Origin: Halioglobus sp. | GTDB lineage: Bacteria > Pseudomonadota > Gammaproteobacteria > Pseudomonadales > Halieaceae | Assembly: GCA_020443425.1 (NCBI GenBank) | Contig: JAGRIE010000026.1 | Location: 1 to 54,984 of the forward strand | Direction: 5' to 3' | DNA: 54,984 nt | Shown here: in pieces, positions 1-7,476 of the stretch | Numbering within the stretch: the first letter of the stretch is position 1 | Layout of the letters: every line of letters starts with the position of its first letter | Position numbers and translations under genes: made by a program | The notes under the pieces: generated by a model | Databases searched by the model: none | What the model saw: only the letters and a program-made list of their open reading frames with translations | Told to the model about the DNA's origin: nothing

Positions 1-28
1 TATAAAAAAATCCCTTATTTTAAAAAAA

Positions 29-112
29 TGGTGGAGGGGGGCAGATTCGAACTGCCGAACCCGAAGGAGCGGATTTACAGTCCGCCGCGTTTAGCCACTT
101 CGCTACCCCTCC
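29..112 (-). tRNA. tRNA-Tyr (GTA)
   Basis: Class II tRNA read on the minus strand. The acceptor arm GGAGGGG pairs fully with CCCCTCC, the anticodon loop CTGTAAA carries GTA, there is a long variable arm with a TTCG loop, a normal T arm, and an encoded CCA at 29-31. It is the last gene of a four-tRNA operon. By memory its sequence resembles Firmicutes tRNA-Tyr more than the usual enterobacterial one; that similarity was not computed. Confidence 0.95.
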
Positions 113-124
113 GCTATTAAAAAA

Positions 125-243
125 TGGTGGCCTGGGACAGAATCGAACTGCCGACACCTTGAGCTTCAATCAAGGTGGGACAGAATCGAACTGCCGACAC
201 CTTGAGCTTCAATCAAGTGCTCTACCAACTGAGCTACCAGGCC
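125..243 (-). tRNA. tRNA-Phe (GAA) containing an internal 43-nt tandem duplication
   Basis: On the minus strand the 5' part (acceptor GGCCTGG, D arm) and the 3' part (T arm, CCAGGCC, A73, encoded CCA) make a normal 76-nt tRNA with anticodon loop TTGAAGC (GAA, Phe). A second copy of the anticodon arm, variable region and T arm is inserted, giving 119 nt. A 41-nt stretch is exactly repeated at 134-174 and 177-217 (period 43). As written, the transcript would carry two anticodon arms and two T arms and should not be a functional tRNA. Either this is a broken gene, with another Phe gene elsewhere, or it is an assembly or replication-slippage error. G37 next to the GAA anticodon is also unusual, since bacterial tRNA-Phe normally has A37. 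Confidence 0.85.
134..219. repeat. Direct tandem duplication inside tRNA-Phe
   Basis: Two adjacent 43-bp units, identical over 41 bp (134-174 and 177-217), cover the anticodon arm, variable loop and T arm of tRNA-Phe. The sharp boundaries and near-perfect identity point to a recent slippage event or an assembly artefact rather than an old duplication. Confidence 0.9.
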
Positions 244-257
244 TTAATTTGTTGCAA

Positions 258-330
258 CGGTCTCGACGGGAATCGAACCCGCGATCTTCTGCGTGACAGG
301 CAGACATGTTAACCCCTACACCACGAGACC
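258..330 (-). tRNA. tRNA-Asp (GTC), CCA not encoded
   Basis: Minus-strand tRNA with acceptor GGTCTCG/CGAGACC, discriminator G, anticodon loop CTGTCAC (GTC, Asp) with stem TCTGC/GCAGA, and a complete T arm. The three bases after the discriminator are TTG rather than CCA, so the 3' end would need the CCA-adding enzyme. Gammaproteobacterial tRNA genes almost always encode CCA, so this is atypical. Confidence 0.93.
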
Positions 331-345
331 TTTAAATTTTAGACA

Positions 346-418
346 TGGAGGTTGACGGGATCGAACCGCCGACCCTCTGCTTGTAAGGCAGATGCTCTCC
401 CAGCTGAGCTAACCACCC
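346..418 (-). tRNA. tRNA-Val (TAC), imperfect acceptor stem, CCA not encoded
   Basis: First gene of the tRNA operon on the minus strand. The anticodon loop CTTACAA gives TAC (Val), and the D and T arms are canonical. The acceptor strands GGGTGGT and AACCTCC leave two mismatches (positions 4-69 and 6-67) and one G-U pair, and no CCA follows the discriminator A. The body resembles tRNA-Val of several bacterial phyla. The weak acceptor stem raises doubt about function or about sequence accuracy. Confidence 0.88.
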
Positions 419-436
419 CAAAAACCGAGAACGCGC

Positions 437-464
437 ATTATAGAGATTCTGAATGGGTGGTCAA
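437..464 (-). promoter_or_regulatory. Sigma70 promoter of the tRNA operon
   Basis: On the minus strand TTGACC (464-459) is followed after 16 bp by a perfect TATAAT (442-437) and then a GC-rich GCGCG discriminator, about 20 bp before tRNA-Val. A GC discriminator next to a near-consensus promoter is typical of stringently controlled stable-RNA operons. It suggests the whole Val-Asp-Phe-Tyr cluster is one strongly expressed unit. Confidence 0.8.
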
Positions 465-622
465 TCCCTCTATGACGAATTTCGAAAAAAAATAGAAATA
501 TTAAAAGCCTTTGATTTTAGTAGTAAAATCCACGCCACAAACTTGCGCGAAAGCGCCAGGCTGATGGCGACAACCGCCGCCAATTCTGTTATTAGCACCG
601 CACAACATCAGGCACCCCTTTT

Positions 623-979
623 ATGGAAATCTACAAAGAGTTTCACTTTGAAGCAGCCCATCGCCTGCCCAACGTCCCCGAGGGGCACAAGTGCGCACGG
701 CTGCACGGGCACTCGTTTCATGTGCGGCTGGTCGTCGAGGGCGACGCGCCGGAGCCCAGTGGCTGGGTCATGGACTTCGGGGAACTGAAGGCGAGTTTCA
801 AACCACTGTACGAGCAACTGGATCATCGCTACCTGAACGACATTCCCGGCCTGGAGAATCCCACCAGCGAGAATATTGCCCGCTGGATATGGGACAACCT
901 GAAACCGCAGGTGCCGCAGTTGAGCAAGGTGGAGATCCGGGAGACCTGCACCAGCGGCTGTATCTACCGGGGCAACTGA
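623..979 (+). CDS. queD: 6-carboxy-5,6,7,8-tetrahydropterin synthase (QueD)
   Basis: 118 aa, the usual length for QueD of the PTPS/QueD (T-fold) family. QueD converts 7,8-dihydroneopterin triphosphate to 6-carboxytetrahydropterin, the first committed step of queuosine/7-deazaguanine synthesis. Visible hallmarks are His13 plus the Cys24-x3-His28-Gly-His30 motif (zinc ligands and catalytic Cys), the LDHRYLND segment carrying the catalytic Asp/His pair, and the C-terminal EIRET glutamate that anchors the pterin. It sits alone between the tRNA operon and a long gap, and no other que gene is nearby. Queuosine modifies GUN-anticodon tRNAs (Tyr, Asp, His, Asn). Two of these, Tyr(GTA) and Asp(GTC), are encoded just upstream, which may be coincidence. 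Confidence 0.93.
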   Translation: MEIYKEFHFEAAHRLPNVPEGHKCARLHGHSFHVRLVVEGDAPEPSGWVMDFGELKASFKPLYEQLDHRYLNDIPGLENPTSENIARWIWDNLKPQVPQLSKVEIRETCTSGCIYRGN

Positions 980-1186
980 GCTGCGCGGTCACATTATGAC
1001 GGCGACAGCACCCGGGAGCGGAACTTTGTCACAGATCGGTAACACACCGAAAAATACTTGACGAATTCCAATAGCCTACGCAACCCGTACTTTTACGCTT
1101 TGCAGCGGTAACGTTCGCGCTTAGCGGTTCCCATACTGTTTCCAAAATAGTTGCGAAAGTTACTTGAGGTAGCACTACCACAAATG

Positions 1187-1398
1187 TTATGCACACCGCA
1201 CCGAGCAGATGACGCTTTTGCGAAGTTAGCTTTTTCTTTGCATTTAGTTACTCAGGTAGTTGTCATAACTATATGTTTTATATATATTTATTGCTTTTGT
1301 ATGATTTTTAACCAATCTGTAACAAAGTGCTGTACCACCGCCCTGGAGGGCTGGCTAAACAATTTACTCACTGACTTATCCACAGATTCTGTGGAAAA
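1187..1398. promoter_or_regulatory. Cluster of DnaA-box-like sequences flanking an AT-rich stretch
   Basis: TTATGCACA (1187-1195) and TTATCCACA (1376-1384) both fit the DnaA box TTATNCACA exactly. TGTGGAAAA (1390-1398) is an inverted one-mismatch box five bases after the second. Between them lies a long A/T tract at about 1266-1312. This resembles replication-origin architecture, but no dnaA, dnaN, mnmG or rpmH is nearby and GATC sites are scarce. The function is therefore uncertain (cryptic origin, DnaA-titration or regulatory site, or chance). Confidence 0.4.
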
Positions 1399-1465
1399 AT
1401 GATGGGGCCAACAAGTGTTACAGAAACTCTCGAATACACAACCAGACTTCCTGTTGCCGCACCTT

Positions 1466-1491
1466 CCCGGGGCGCAATACAGCGCCCCGGG
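1466..1491. terminator. Strong GC hairpin downstream of tetR
   Basis: CCCGGGGCGC and GCGCCCCGGG form a perfect 10-bp stem around a 6-nt loop, 16 bp past the tetR stop codon. There is no U-tract on the tetR side, so it is a terminator-like or mRNA-stabilising hairpin rather than a textbook intrinsic terminator. Confidence 0.5.
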
Positions 1492-1506
1492 CGGCGCCGG
1501 ACTGCG

Positions 1507-2100
1507 TCAAGCCGGACCGAGCTTCAACATCTGCTGCAGGTACTGCCGCAGCGCTTTACGCGTTTTCAGTTGCACCCCCATCCTGGGAACCATGACCAGC
1601 GACGCTGCCAAACGCACCACCATATCGGCCACCAGGTCCACATCCAGTTCGGCATCGATCTCACCGGCGGCCTGTGCCATGCGGATATGCTGGGGCCAGA
1701 ACGACAGGCTGCGCCGGTAGAAACGGGGATCGAGGAACATCATGGCCAGGGTCTCAGGCTCGATCTCGGCCAGCGAGCCGAACATCCCCTCCTGCATATC
1801 CTTGCGACCGACCAGTATCGCCAGTGTCACCTTATCGGCGAGACTGGACTCCTGCTCGAGTTTCGCCTCCGTGCGATTGAGAAAATCCTGCTGCTGCCGC
1901 CTGATGATGCCCTCAACCAGCGCCTCCTTGGTACCGAAGTAACGGTAGATAGAGCCGCGTGACAGCTTGCCCACGCGCGCGATCTCTCCCATCGAAGTGC
2001 GGCGGATACCGAAACGCCGAATACACTGCTCCCCGGCATCCAGTATTCGAACCAGCATCGGATCGCTGTAGTCCAGCGCATTGAACTGCCTTCTGGGCAT
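1507..2100 (-). CDS. TetR/AcrR family transcriptional regulator
   Basis: About 197 aa from the chosen start (MPRRQF). The frame stays open 16 codons further to 2148, but that extension does not look like a TetR N-terminus. The N-terminal helix-turn-helix lies around residues 15-60 (RFGIRRTSMGEIARVGKLSRGSIYRYF, split here as RFGIRRTSMG and GSIYRYF), followed by a variable ligand-binding half. It is divergent from the GMC oxidoreductase/aldehyde dehydrogenase pair, and a promoter overlapping an imperfect palindrome lies between them. It most likely represses that pair in response to an alcohol, aldehyde or related substrate; the ligand is unknown. Confidence 0.88.
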   Translation of the reverse strand: MPRRQFNALDYSDPMLVRILDAGEQCIRRFGIRRTSMGEIARVGKLSRGSIYRYFGTKEALVEGIIRRQQQDFLNRTEAKLEQESSLADKVTLAILVGRKDMQEGMFGSLAEIEPETLAMMFLDPRFYRRSLSFWPQHIRMAQAAGEIDAELDVDLVADMVVRLAASLVMVPRMGVQLKTRKALRQYLQQMLKLGPA

Positions 2101-2116
2101 TGTTGATACCGCGACC

Positions 2117-2147
2117 TTGACCACCTGATAATATTGAACAATAATCA
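2117..2147 (+). promoter_or_regulatory. Putative promoter/operator between tetR and the GMC oxidoreductase gene
   Basis: TTGACC (2117-2122) and AATAAT (2140-2145) are spaced by 17 bp on the plus strand. The -10 region overlaps an imperfect inverted repeat centred on ATTGAACAAT at about 2132-2141. A repressor bound there would block the promoter, as expected for the divergent TetR protein. This is predicted from pattern only. Confidence 0.45.
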
Positions 2148-2240
2148 TTTTTTGTACATTTGTCTATTTACGCCCGCCGCGACAGCGACTGCCGTTGGCG
2201 TGAACCCCACTCACCAATACAGACAAGAAGGTGGCGACCC

Positions 2241-3953
2241 ATGGCCGAATCCATAAATAGCTACGACTACATTATTGTCGGCGCCGGCTCCGCTGGCTGC
2301 GCGCTGGCCTACCGACTCTCCCGCGAAGCCAGCCGCAAGGTTTTGCTGCTGGAGGCCGGGGGCAAGGACAACTCACCGATCATCCACATGCCGCTGGGTT
2401 TTGCGTTCCTGATGAAAAACCCCAAGGCCAACTGGTGCTACGAGACGGAACCCGAGCCCAATATGCACCACCGTCGCATTTCCTGGCCGCGCGGCAAGGT
2501 GCTCGGCGGCACCAGCAGCATCAATGGCATGGTCTATATTCGCGGACAGCGCGAGGATTACGATCACTGGGCCGACCTGGGAAATGAAGGCTGGTCCTAT
2601 GACGATGTACTGCCGTATTTCAAACGCTCTGAACACAAAGCCGAGGGTGCCAACGAATACCATGGCTACGGCGGCCCGCTGTGGGTGGAGGAAGTGGCCG
2701 ACGAACAGAAACTCGATCTCGCCGACATCTATATACAGGCGGCTATACAGAGCGACCTGCCCTTCAACGACGACTTCAACGGCGCCAGCCAGGAAGGCGC
2801 CGGCTATTACCAGACCAATATTCGCAAAGGGAGGCGCCAGAGTACTGCCCAGACTTACCTGAAAGCGTGCCAAAGCCGCCCCAATCTCACCATTGTCACC
2901 AGCGCACTGTGCGAGAAAATCCTGATCGAAGACGGCGCTGCCGTCGGTGTGGAGTACCGCGTCACTGGCAAGAAAGACAAGGATACGCAGCTCGTTCGCG
3001 CCTATGCCAAAGGCGAAGTGGTACTCTGCGGCGGCGTCATCAACACCCCGCAGTTGCTGGAGTTGTCGGGAATCGGCAATGAAGAACACCTGGAGAAACT
3101 GGGCATCCCCTTACAGCACCACCTGCCGGGCGTGGGCGAGAACCTGCAGGATCACCTGACCATCAACGTGCAGCAGGCGCTGCACGGCGTACCGACATTC
3201 TACGAGGAGACCCGTCCACTGGGGTTGGTCAAAAACCTGTTCAAGTACCTGCTCAAAGGCCGTGGCCTGCTGACACACCCGGCGTCACAGGTCGGGGTGT
3301 TTTTCCGGATCAACAAGAAATCAACGCGGCCGGACGCCCAGATCCACTTCGCACCCGCCGCCAGCCAACCGGATGCCAAGGGCAACCTGAAACCCATCAA
3401 GGGCACCACCGCGACGGTGTGCTTCCTGCGGCCGGAGAGTCGCGGCAGTGTGCATATACGCAGTGTGGACCCCACCGTGCATCCCTCCATCCGCGCCAAC
3501 TACCTCGATACCGAAAACGATCGCAACGCCATGGTCGAGGCCATGCAGCGGGTGCGGGAGATCTTCCGCGCACCGGCGCTGGAAAAGCACCTCGGCACGG
3601 AAATCAAGCCGGGGCCGCTGGTGGACAGTGATGAACAAGTTCTGGACTATATCCGTTCCGGTGCCGAATCCGTCTATCACCCCGTAGGCACCTGCAAAAT
3701 GGGTTCTGACGATATGGCCGTGGTCGATGAGCGGCTGCGTGTCCGCGGTGTACAGCGCCTGCGTGTGGCAGATGCCTCCATTATGCCGACACTCATCTCC
3801 GGTAACACCAATGCGCCGACTATCATGATTGCCGAGAAATGTGCGGATATGCTGTTACAGGACGCCGGCGTCCAGATCACCGTGCCCGAGCCGAAAGTCG
3901 CTCAAGCGAAGCCCAGAAAGCGCAAAACCGCCAAACCCGCCGTCACTGCGTAA
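2241..3953 (+). CDS. GMC family FAD-dependent alcohol/choline dehydrogenase-like oxidoreductase
   Basis: 570 aa, the normal GMC length, starting at the ATG preceded by AAGAAGGTGG; an upstream frame extension was rejected. The Rossmann FAD site GAGSAG lies near residues 14-19, the GMC signature region [15 protein letters not shown] follows at about 85-100, and the C-terminal catalytic segment HPVGTCKMG has His at about 480 with the conserved Asn in GNTNAPT about 40 residues on. It oxidises a primary alcohol to an aldehyde with FAD. The adjacent aldehyde dehydrogenase (21-bp gap) suggests a two-step alcohol-to-acid pathway under the divergent TetR regulator. The substrate cannot be told; choline is one possibility, but the betaine-specific partner genes are absent. 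The last 25 residues form an odd Lys/Arg/Ala-rich tail. Confidence 0.9.
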   Translation: MAESINSYDYIIVGAGSAGCALAYRLSREASRKVLLLEAGGKDNSPIIHMPLGFAFLMKNPKANWCYETEPEPNMHHRRISWPRGKVLGGTSSINGMVYIRGQREDYDHWADLGNEGWSYDDVLPYFKRSEHKAEGANEYHGYGGPLWVEEVADEQKLDLADIYIQAAIQSDLPFNDDFNGASQEGAGYYQTNIRKGRRQSTAQTYLKACQSRPNLTIVTSALCEKILIEDGAAVGVEYRVTGKKDKDTQLVRAYAKGEVVLCGGVINTPQLLELSGIGNEEHLEKLGIPLQHHLPGVGENLQDHLTINVQQALHGVPTFYEETRPLGLVKNLFKYLLKGRGLLTHPASQVGVFFRINKKSTRPDAQIHFAPAASQPDAKGNLKPIKGTTATVCFLRPESRGSVHIRSVDPTVHPSIRANYLDTENDRNAMVEAMQRVREIFRAPALEKHLGTEIKPGPLVDSDEQVLDYIRSGAESVYHPVGTCKMGSDDMAVVDERLRVRGVQRLRVADASIMPTLISGNTNAPTIMIAEKCADMLLQDAGVQITVPEPKVAQAKPRKRKTAKPAVTA

Positions 3954-3974
3954 CCGCATACCGAGGAACCCGAC

Positions 3975-5423
3975 ATGAATGCATCAGTAAAAGACACCTC
4001 CGCCGCTACCGAACTGCAACAGTTGCTCGACATCCAGCGCCGGGCCTTTCGCGCAGAGGGCCCCGTTGCCCTCGCGACACGTATCGATCGCATCGATCGC
4101 TGTATCGCCCTGCTCGTGGACAATAAAGAAGCCATCTGCGAGGCGGTCAACCAGGACTTTGGCAACCGCTCCAAATACGTGACGCTGATGACGGACGTGA
4201 TGAACTCCGTCGGCAGCCTCAAGTTCGTCAAAAAGAACGTGAAGAAGTGGATGAAGCCGGAAAAGCGCACCCCCTTCATGCCGATGAATTTCCTCGGCGC
4301 CAAAGCGCATGTGCATTACCAGCCGAAGGGCGTAGTCGGCATCATGACGCCCTGGAATGTGCCGGTGAACATGATTTTCAGCCCACTGGCCGATGTACTC
4401 GGTGCCGGCAACCGGGCGATGATCAAGCCCTCCGAGTTCACGCCCAACACTGCCGAGCTGATGAAAAGCCTGTTCGCACAGTACTTTGAACCTTCAGAGA
4501 TCACAGTGATCACCGGTGGCCCGGAAGTGGGGGCGGCGTTTTCAGCGCTGCCGCTGGATCACCTGATATTCACCGGTGCCACCAGCATCGGCCGTCTCGT
4601 GATGCGTGCAGCGGCGGAGAATATGGTGCCGGTGACACTGGAACTGGGCGGCAAGTCGCCGGTGATTGTCAGCGAGAACTGCGATATCCATGTGGCAGCG
4701 GAACGAATTATCAGCGGCAAAGCCATGAACGGCGGCCAGTTGTGCATCAGCCCGGACTACTGCTTTGTGCCACAGAACCGGCTGGAAGCTTTTATCAACC
4801 GCTGCAAGGCCGTGATCGCCGAGCAGTACCCGACGGTACAGGGCAACCCTGATTTCGTATCCTGTATCAACGAGCGCCACTTCGAGCGCGTAAAAGGTTA
4901 TATCGAGGAGGCATCGGAAAAAGGGGCTCGTGTGATACCGCTGTGCCCGCCGGGCGAAGAGTTCTCCAGCAAGAAAGAACACAAGATCGCACTGCACCTG
5001 ATAGTCAGTCCCGAGGATGAACTGACCTGTATGCAGGACGAGATATTCGGCGCAATCCTGAACATCAAGACCTATGAGAACCTGCAGGATGTGCTCGACT
5101 TCATCAACGCGCGCGAACGCCCCCTGGCATTGTATTTCTTCGGCAAGGACAAGGCCGAGCAGGACAAGGTGATCAGGGAAACGCACTCTGGCGGCGTGGC
5201 TGTGAACGCCATCGCGCTGCACGTGGCCTGTGATGACCTGCCCTTCGGCGGCAGTGGGCACAGCGGCATGGGCAACTACCGGGGTCGCGACGGCTTCCGC
5301 ACATTCAGTCACGCTCGCGGTGTCTACCGCGAGGGTTTCCTGGACATGGCCAAGCTGGCCGGCACCCTGCCCCCCTACGGCCAGAAAGTGGGGGATATGC
5401 TGGAGTCGCAGATCAAGAAGTAG
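3975..5423 (+). CDS. NAD(P)-dependent aldehyde dehydrogenase (coniferyl aldehyde dehydrogenase-like)
   Basis: 482 aa in the short class 3-like subfamily of the aldehyde dehydrogenases, which includes coniferyl aldehyde dehydrogenases. Seen in the sequence: the TPWNVPVN segment, the general-base motif LELGGKSP with Glu223, the nucleophile Cys257 in NGGQLCISPDY, and the C-terminal PFGGSGHSGMGNYRG motif. It would oxidise the aldehyde made by the upstream GMC enzyme to the carboxylate. The two genes are 21 bp apart and surely co-transcribed. A C-terminal aromatic-rich stretch (residues about 430-470) is typical of this subfamily. Confidence 0.92.
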   Translation: MNASVKDTSAATELQQLLDIQRRAFRAEGPVALATRIDRIDRCIALLVDNKEAICEAVNQDFGNRSKYVTLMTDVMNSVGSLKFVKKNVKKWMKPEKRTPFMPMNFLGAKAHVHYQPKGVVGIMTPWNVPVNMIFSPLADVLGAGNRAMIKPSEFTPNTAELMKSLFAQYFEPSEITVITGGPEVGAAFSALPLDHLIFTGATSIGRLVMRAAAENMVPVTLELGGKSPVIVSENCDIHVAAERIISGKAMNGGQLCISPDYCFVPQNRLEAFINRCKAVIAEQYPTVQGNPDFVSCINERHFERVKGYIEEASEKGARVIPLCPPGEEFSSKKEHKIALHLIVSPEDELTCMQDEIFGAILNIKTYENLQDVLDFINARERPLALYFFGKDKAEQDKVIRETHSGGVAVNAIALHVACDDLPFGGSGHSGMGNYRGRDGFRTFSHARGVYREGFLDMAKLAGTLPPYGQKVGDMLESQIKK

Positions 5424-5437
5424 GCCTGGCGTCCGGG

Positions 5438-5764
5438 CTAGTGCAGGGTCGGCGCTCGCTCGGACACCACCACTGACTGTAACTGCTTGCCCAGCATGAT
5501 CACAAAACCCTGGCGGCGCTCGACGCCGTCATAGCTGTAATCGAAGCGGTACTGCCGCCAGATTCGCCAGCGCCGGGTGTCGTCGCGGCTCATCGAGAGA
5601 CGCTGGATATGCACGGACTGGTCGAGCAACTGGAAATCATCGCGCTCACTGGCGCGCATCACCGCCTGCACTGCCAACTCCCGCACCCGCACAGCACCCA
5701 GCACATGCAGGCACAGCGCACCGAGCGCAAACAGTGCGACCACGTCTCCCAGCGTAAAATACAC
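5438..5764 (-). CDS. DUF3301 family protein, single membrane anchor
   Basis: 108 aa. One hydrophobic segment at residues 1-25 is followed by a soluble domain with the RLSMSRDDTRRWRIWRQYRF stretch and FDYSYDGVERRQGFV, which match what I know of the DUF3301 family of gammaproteobacteria. No biochemical role is known to me. It lies 6 bp downstream of the alpha/beta hydrolase and on the same strand, so the two are probably co-transcribed. It is convergent with the aldehyde dehydrogenase gene. Confidence 0.8.
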   Translation of the reverse strand: MYFTLGDVVALFALGALCLHVLGAVRVRELAVQAVMRASERDDFQLLDQSVHIQRLSMSRDDTRRWRIWRQYRFDYSYDGVERRQGFVIMLGKQLQSVVVSERAPTLH

Positions 5765-5770
5765 GGCGCC

Positions 5771-6589
5771 CTATCTCTCGTCTCTGAGGCTGTCGATGGC
5801 GCCCAGCTTACGTGTTTCGACCGAGGCAAGGAAGCGCGACACGATGCTGGCAAATAGTGCCGGTTTCTCGGCGTGTAGCCAGTGCCCACAGCCGGGCATG
5901 ACCTTCGCGGTGGCGGCGGGAAAAAGGGCCAGGATCGCCGGCCAGTACTGATCCTGGATATAGTCAGACGCACCGCCCTTTATGAACAGCACCGGCCCCT
6001 GGTAGCAGCGCCCGGACGCGGGCGCATCCAGCAGGGCGGCGTACCCGTCTCGCAGCCCCGCGAGATCAAAACGCCAGCGATAGCCGCCCTGCTGGTCGCG
6101 CTCAAGGCTGCTCAAGAGGAACTGGATCACGCCGTCCTCTTCCAGCAGCGCAGCCATGCGGGCCGCCGCCTCCTCCCTGCTGTGGCAGGGCGTAGCGGCC
6201 ACGGCGTCCAGCGCGGCAAACACGGCACTGTGACGCCCCGCATAGACAACCGGGGCGATGTCTGCCACTGCCAGTGACAACACCCGCTGCGGTCGCTGCA
6301 GTGCCAACTCCATCGCCACCTTGCCCCCCAGAGAGTGTCCCAGGAAATGTGCCTGCGCGATCCCCTGGTCATCCATCCAGCCGAGCACACTCGCCGCCAT
6401 CGCCGGCAGCGACGGCCGGGCCAGCCACGCTGAGCGACCGTGGCCGGGGAGATCGACACTGTACACGGTATACTGTGCCTGCAGTGCGCGCGCCACGCCG
6501 CCCAGATTCGCTCCGGCACCGAATAAACCGTGCAGTAAAATGACTGCCTCGCCCTCCCCGGCACGCCTGACATACAACTCTGTGGTCAT
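5771..6589 (-). CDS. Alpha/beta-fold hydrolase (YbfF-like esterase)
   Basis: 272 aa, a compact alpha/beta hydrolase. HG20 and the LLHGLFGAG oxyanion-loop region come first, then the nucleophile elbow GHSLGG with Ser86, an Asp region near IKGGASDYI, and the C-terminal GCGHWLHAEKP histidine. The order and spacing resemble the YbfF acyl-CoA/short-ester hydrolase group; the actual substrate is unknown. It is divergent from the lipoprotein gene, with a short shared promoter region, and upstream of the DUF3301 gene on the same strand. Confidence 0.88.
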   Translation of the reverse strand: MTTELYVRRAGEGEAVILLHGLFGAGANLGGVARALQAQYTVYSVDLPGHGRSAWLARPSLPAMAASVLGWMDDQGIAQAHFLGHSLGGKVAMELALQRPQRVLSLAVADIAPVVYAGRHSAVFAALDAVAATPCHSREEAAARMAALLEEDGVIQFLLSSLERDQQGGYRWRFDLAGLRDGYAALLDAPASGRCYQGPVLFIKGGASDYIQDQYWPAILALFPAATAKVMPGCGHWLHAEKPALFASIVSRFLASVETRKLGAIDSLRDER

Positions 6590-6654
6590 TTACCGCTGTG
6601 TCCCCCGACAGATTTTGCTAACATGTGCTGCACTATAAAGGATTGGAACCCCGC

Positions 6655-7443
6655 ATGCGCCGCTTTAAATCCCAGTGTCAACTCGCTCTCCTCCTCGCTC
6701 TGGCTGCCACTCTGCTGGCCTGTAGTGGTACACCCACCTACAACGCCACCACCTTCCCCTACCAGATCGACCAGGCCGCACTGGATGCGCACCCGATAAA
6801 AACCGTAGTGATCGCCCATGTTAATCTCGGCGGCCCATCGCGTAATTATCTCGACAAAGAGGCACCCCGCATCGACGGCCGGATAGCCAGCTACCTGAAG
6901 GAAAACGGCTTCAAGGTATTGCCTCAGCGCCAGTTCGAACAGTACTGGAATATCGCGGAACGCGCCTACGGCAACCCGGTGGACCCGACCACCGGCAAAG
7001 TGAATCGTAAAACCTTCGCCCTGATCATGCACCAGGTACGCGATGAAATGAGCGAGGCCGCGGAGCTGGATGCCATCATATTCACGGATCTGGTGGAGTT
7101 TGAAGTGGCCTTCAGCGGCGGCCTCAAGCACGTGGCGCGCTGGGATGGCGTCACTCGCACACCGACCATGCAGGGGCCCGGCGACGGCGTCAGCACAGAG
7201 TTTGACTGGAATATGCTCGCGGCTGTAGCCTCCCTGCAGGTCAGCATCTACAACATGGAACTGCAACCGGTGTTCTCAAGCCGCGGCGGGCTTGATGCCA
7301 CCGAGGCGATCGACAGTCGCTCCTCATCGGGCCGCTACATCCGCCGGCGCAATATCCTGGAGAATGAGAGCAATATCGATGAGGGCATCCGTCTCGCATT
7401 CTACCCTTTTATCCCCACGGATGACTGGCCGGGTAATCCCTAG
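6655..7443 (+). CDS. Putative outer-membrane or periplasmic lipoprotein
   Basis: 262 aa from the ATG at 6655, which gives a clean lipoprotein signal peptide: MRRFK, a hydrophobic core, then the lipobox ending LLA-Cys23. An AAGGA sequence lies upstream. The mature part has no domain I recognise. It has several acidic and aromatic stretches (VVIAHVNLGGPSRNYLDKEA and VEFEVAFSGG) and is probably a periplasmic, membrane-tethered protein. It lies 33 bp before the carboxylesterase gene on the same strand and may share its transcript. Confidence 0.75.
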   Translation: MRRFKSQCQLALLLALAATLLACSGTPTYNATTFPYQIDQAALDAHPIKTVVIAHVNLGGPSRNYLDKEAPRIDGRIASYLKENGFKVLPQRQFEQYWNIAERAYGNPVDPTTGKVNRKTFALIMHQVRDEMSEAAELDAIIFTDLVEFEVAFSGGLKHVARWDGVTRTPTMQGPGDGVSTEFDWNMLAAVASLQVSIYNMELQPVFSSRGGLDATEAIDSRSSSGRYIRRRNILENESNIDEGIRLAFYPFIPTDDWPGNP

Positions 7444-7476
7444 CGCGGCACAGCACCCGGCAACAGGAATACGACC

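Larger units (their letters stand above)
980..1506. other. 527-bp intergenic region with an AT-rich core
   Basis: No convincing gene was found. The 83-codon frame at 1151-1402 has no ribosome binding site and an unnatural composition. The region becomes AT-rich around 1240-1320, carries DnaA-box-like sequences on both sides of that stretch (listed separately), and ends in a strong GC hairpin behind tetR. Confidence 0.7.

Noticed and set aside
125-243. Intron in tRNA-Phe
   Set aside because: The inserted part is an exact copy of the adjacent tRNA sequence, so it is a tandem duplication rather than an intron.
453-788. 111-codon frame overlapping queD
   Set aside because: Overlaps the well-supported queD gene in another frame and begins inside the tRNA promoter.
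1151-1402. 83-codon frame with a hydrophobic middle
   Set aside because: No ribosome binding site, lies over the AT-rich/DnaA-box region, and has no protein-like composition; treated as intergenic.
980-1506. Chromosomal origin oriC
   Set aside because: DnaA-like boxes are present but no dnaA/dnaN/mnmG/rpmH neighbourhood and few GATC sites; kept only as a low-confidence finding.
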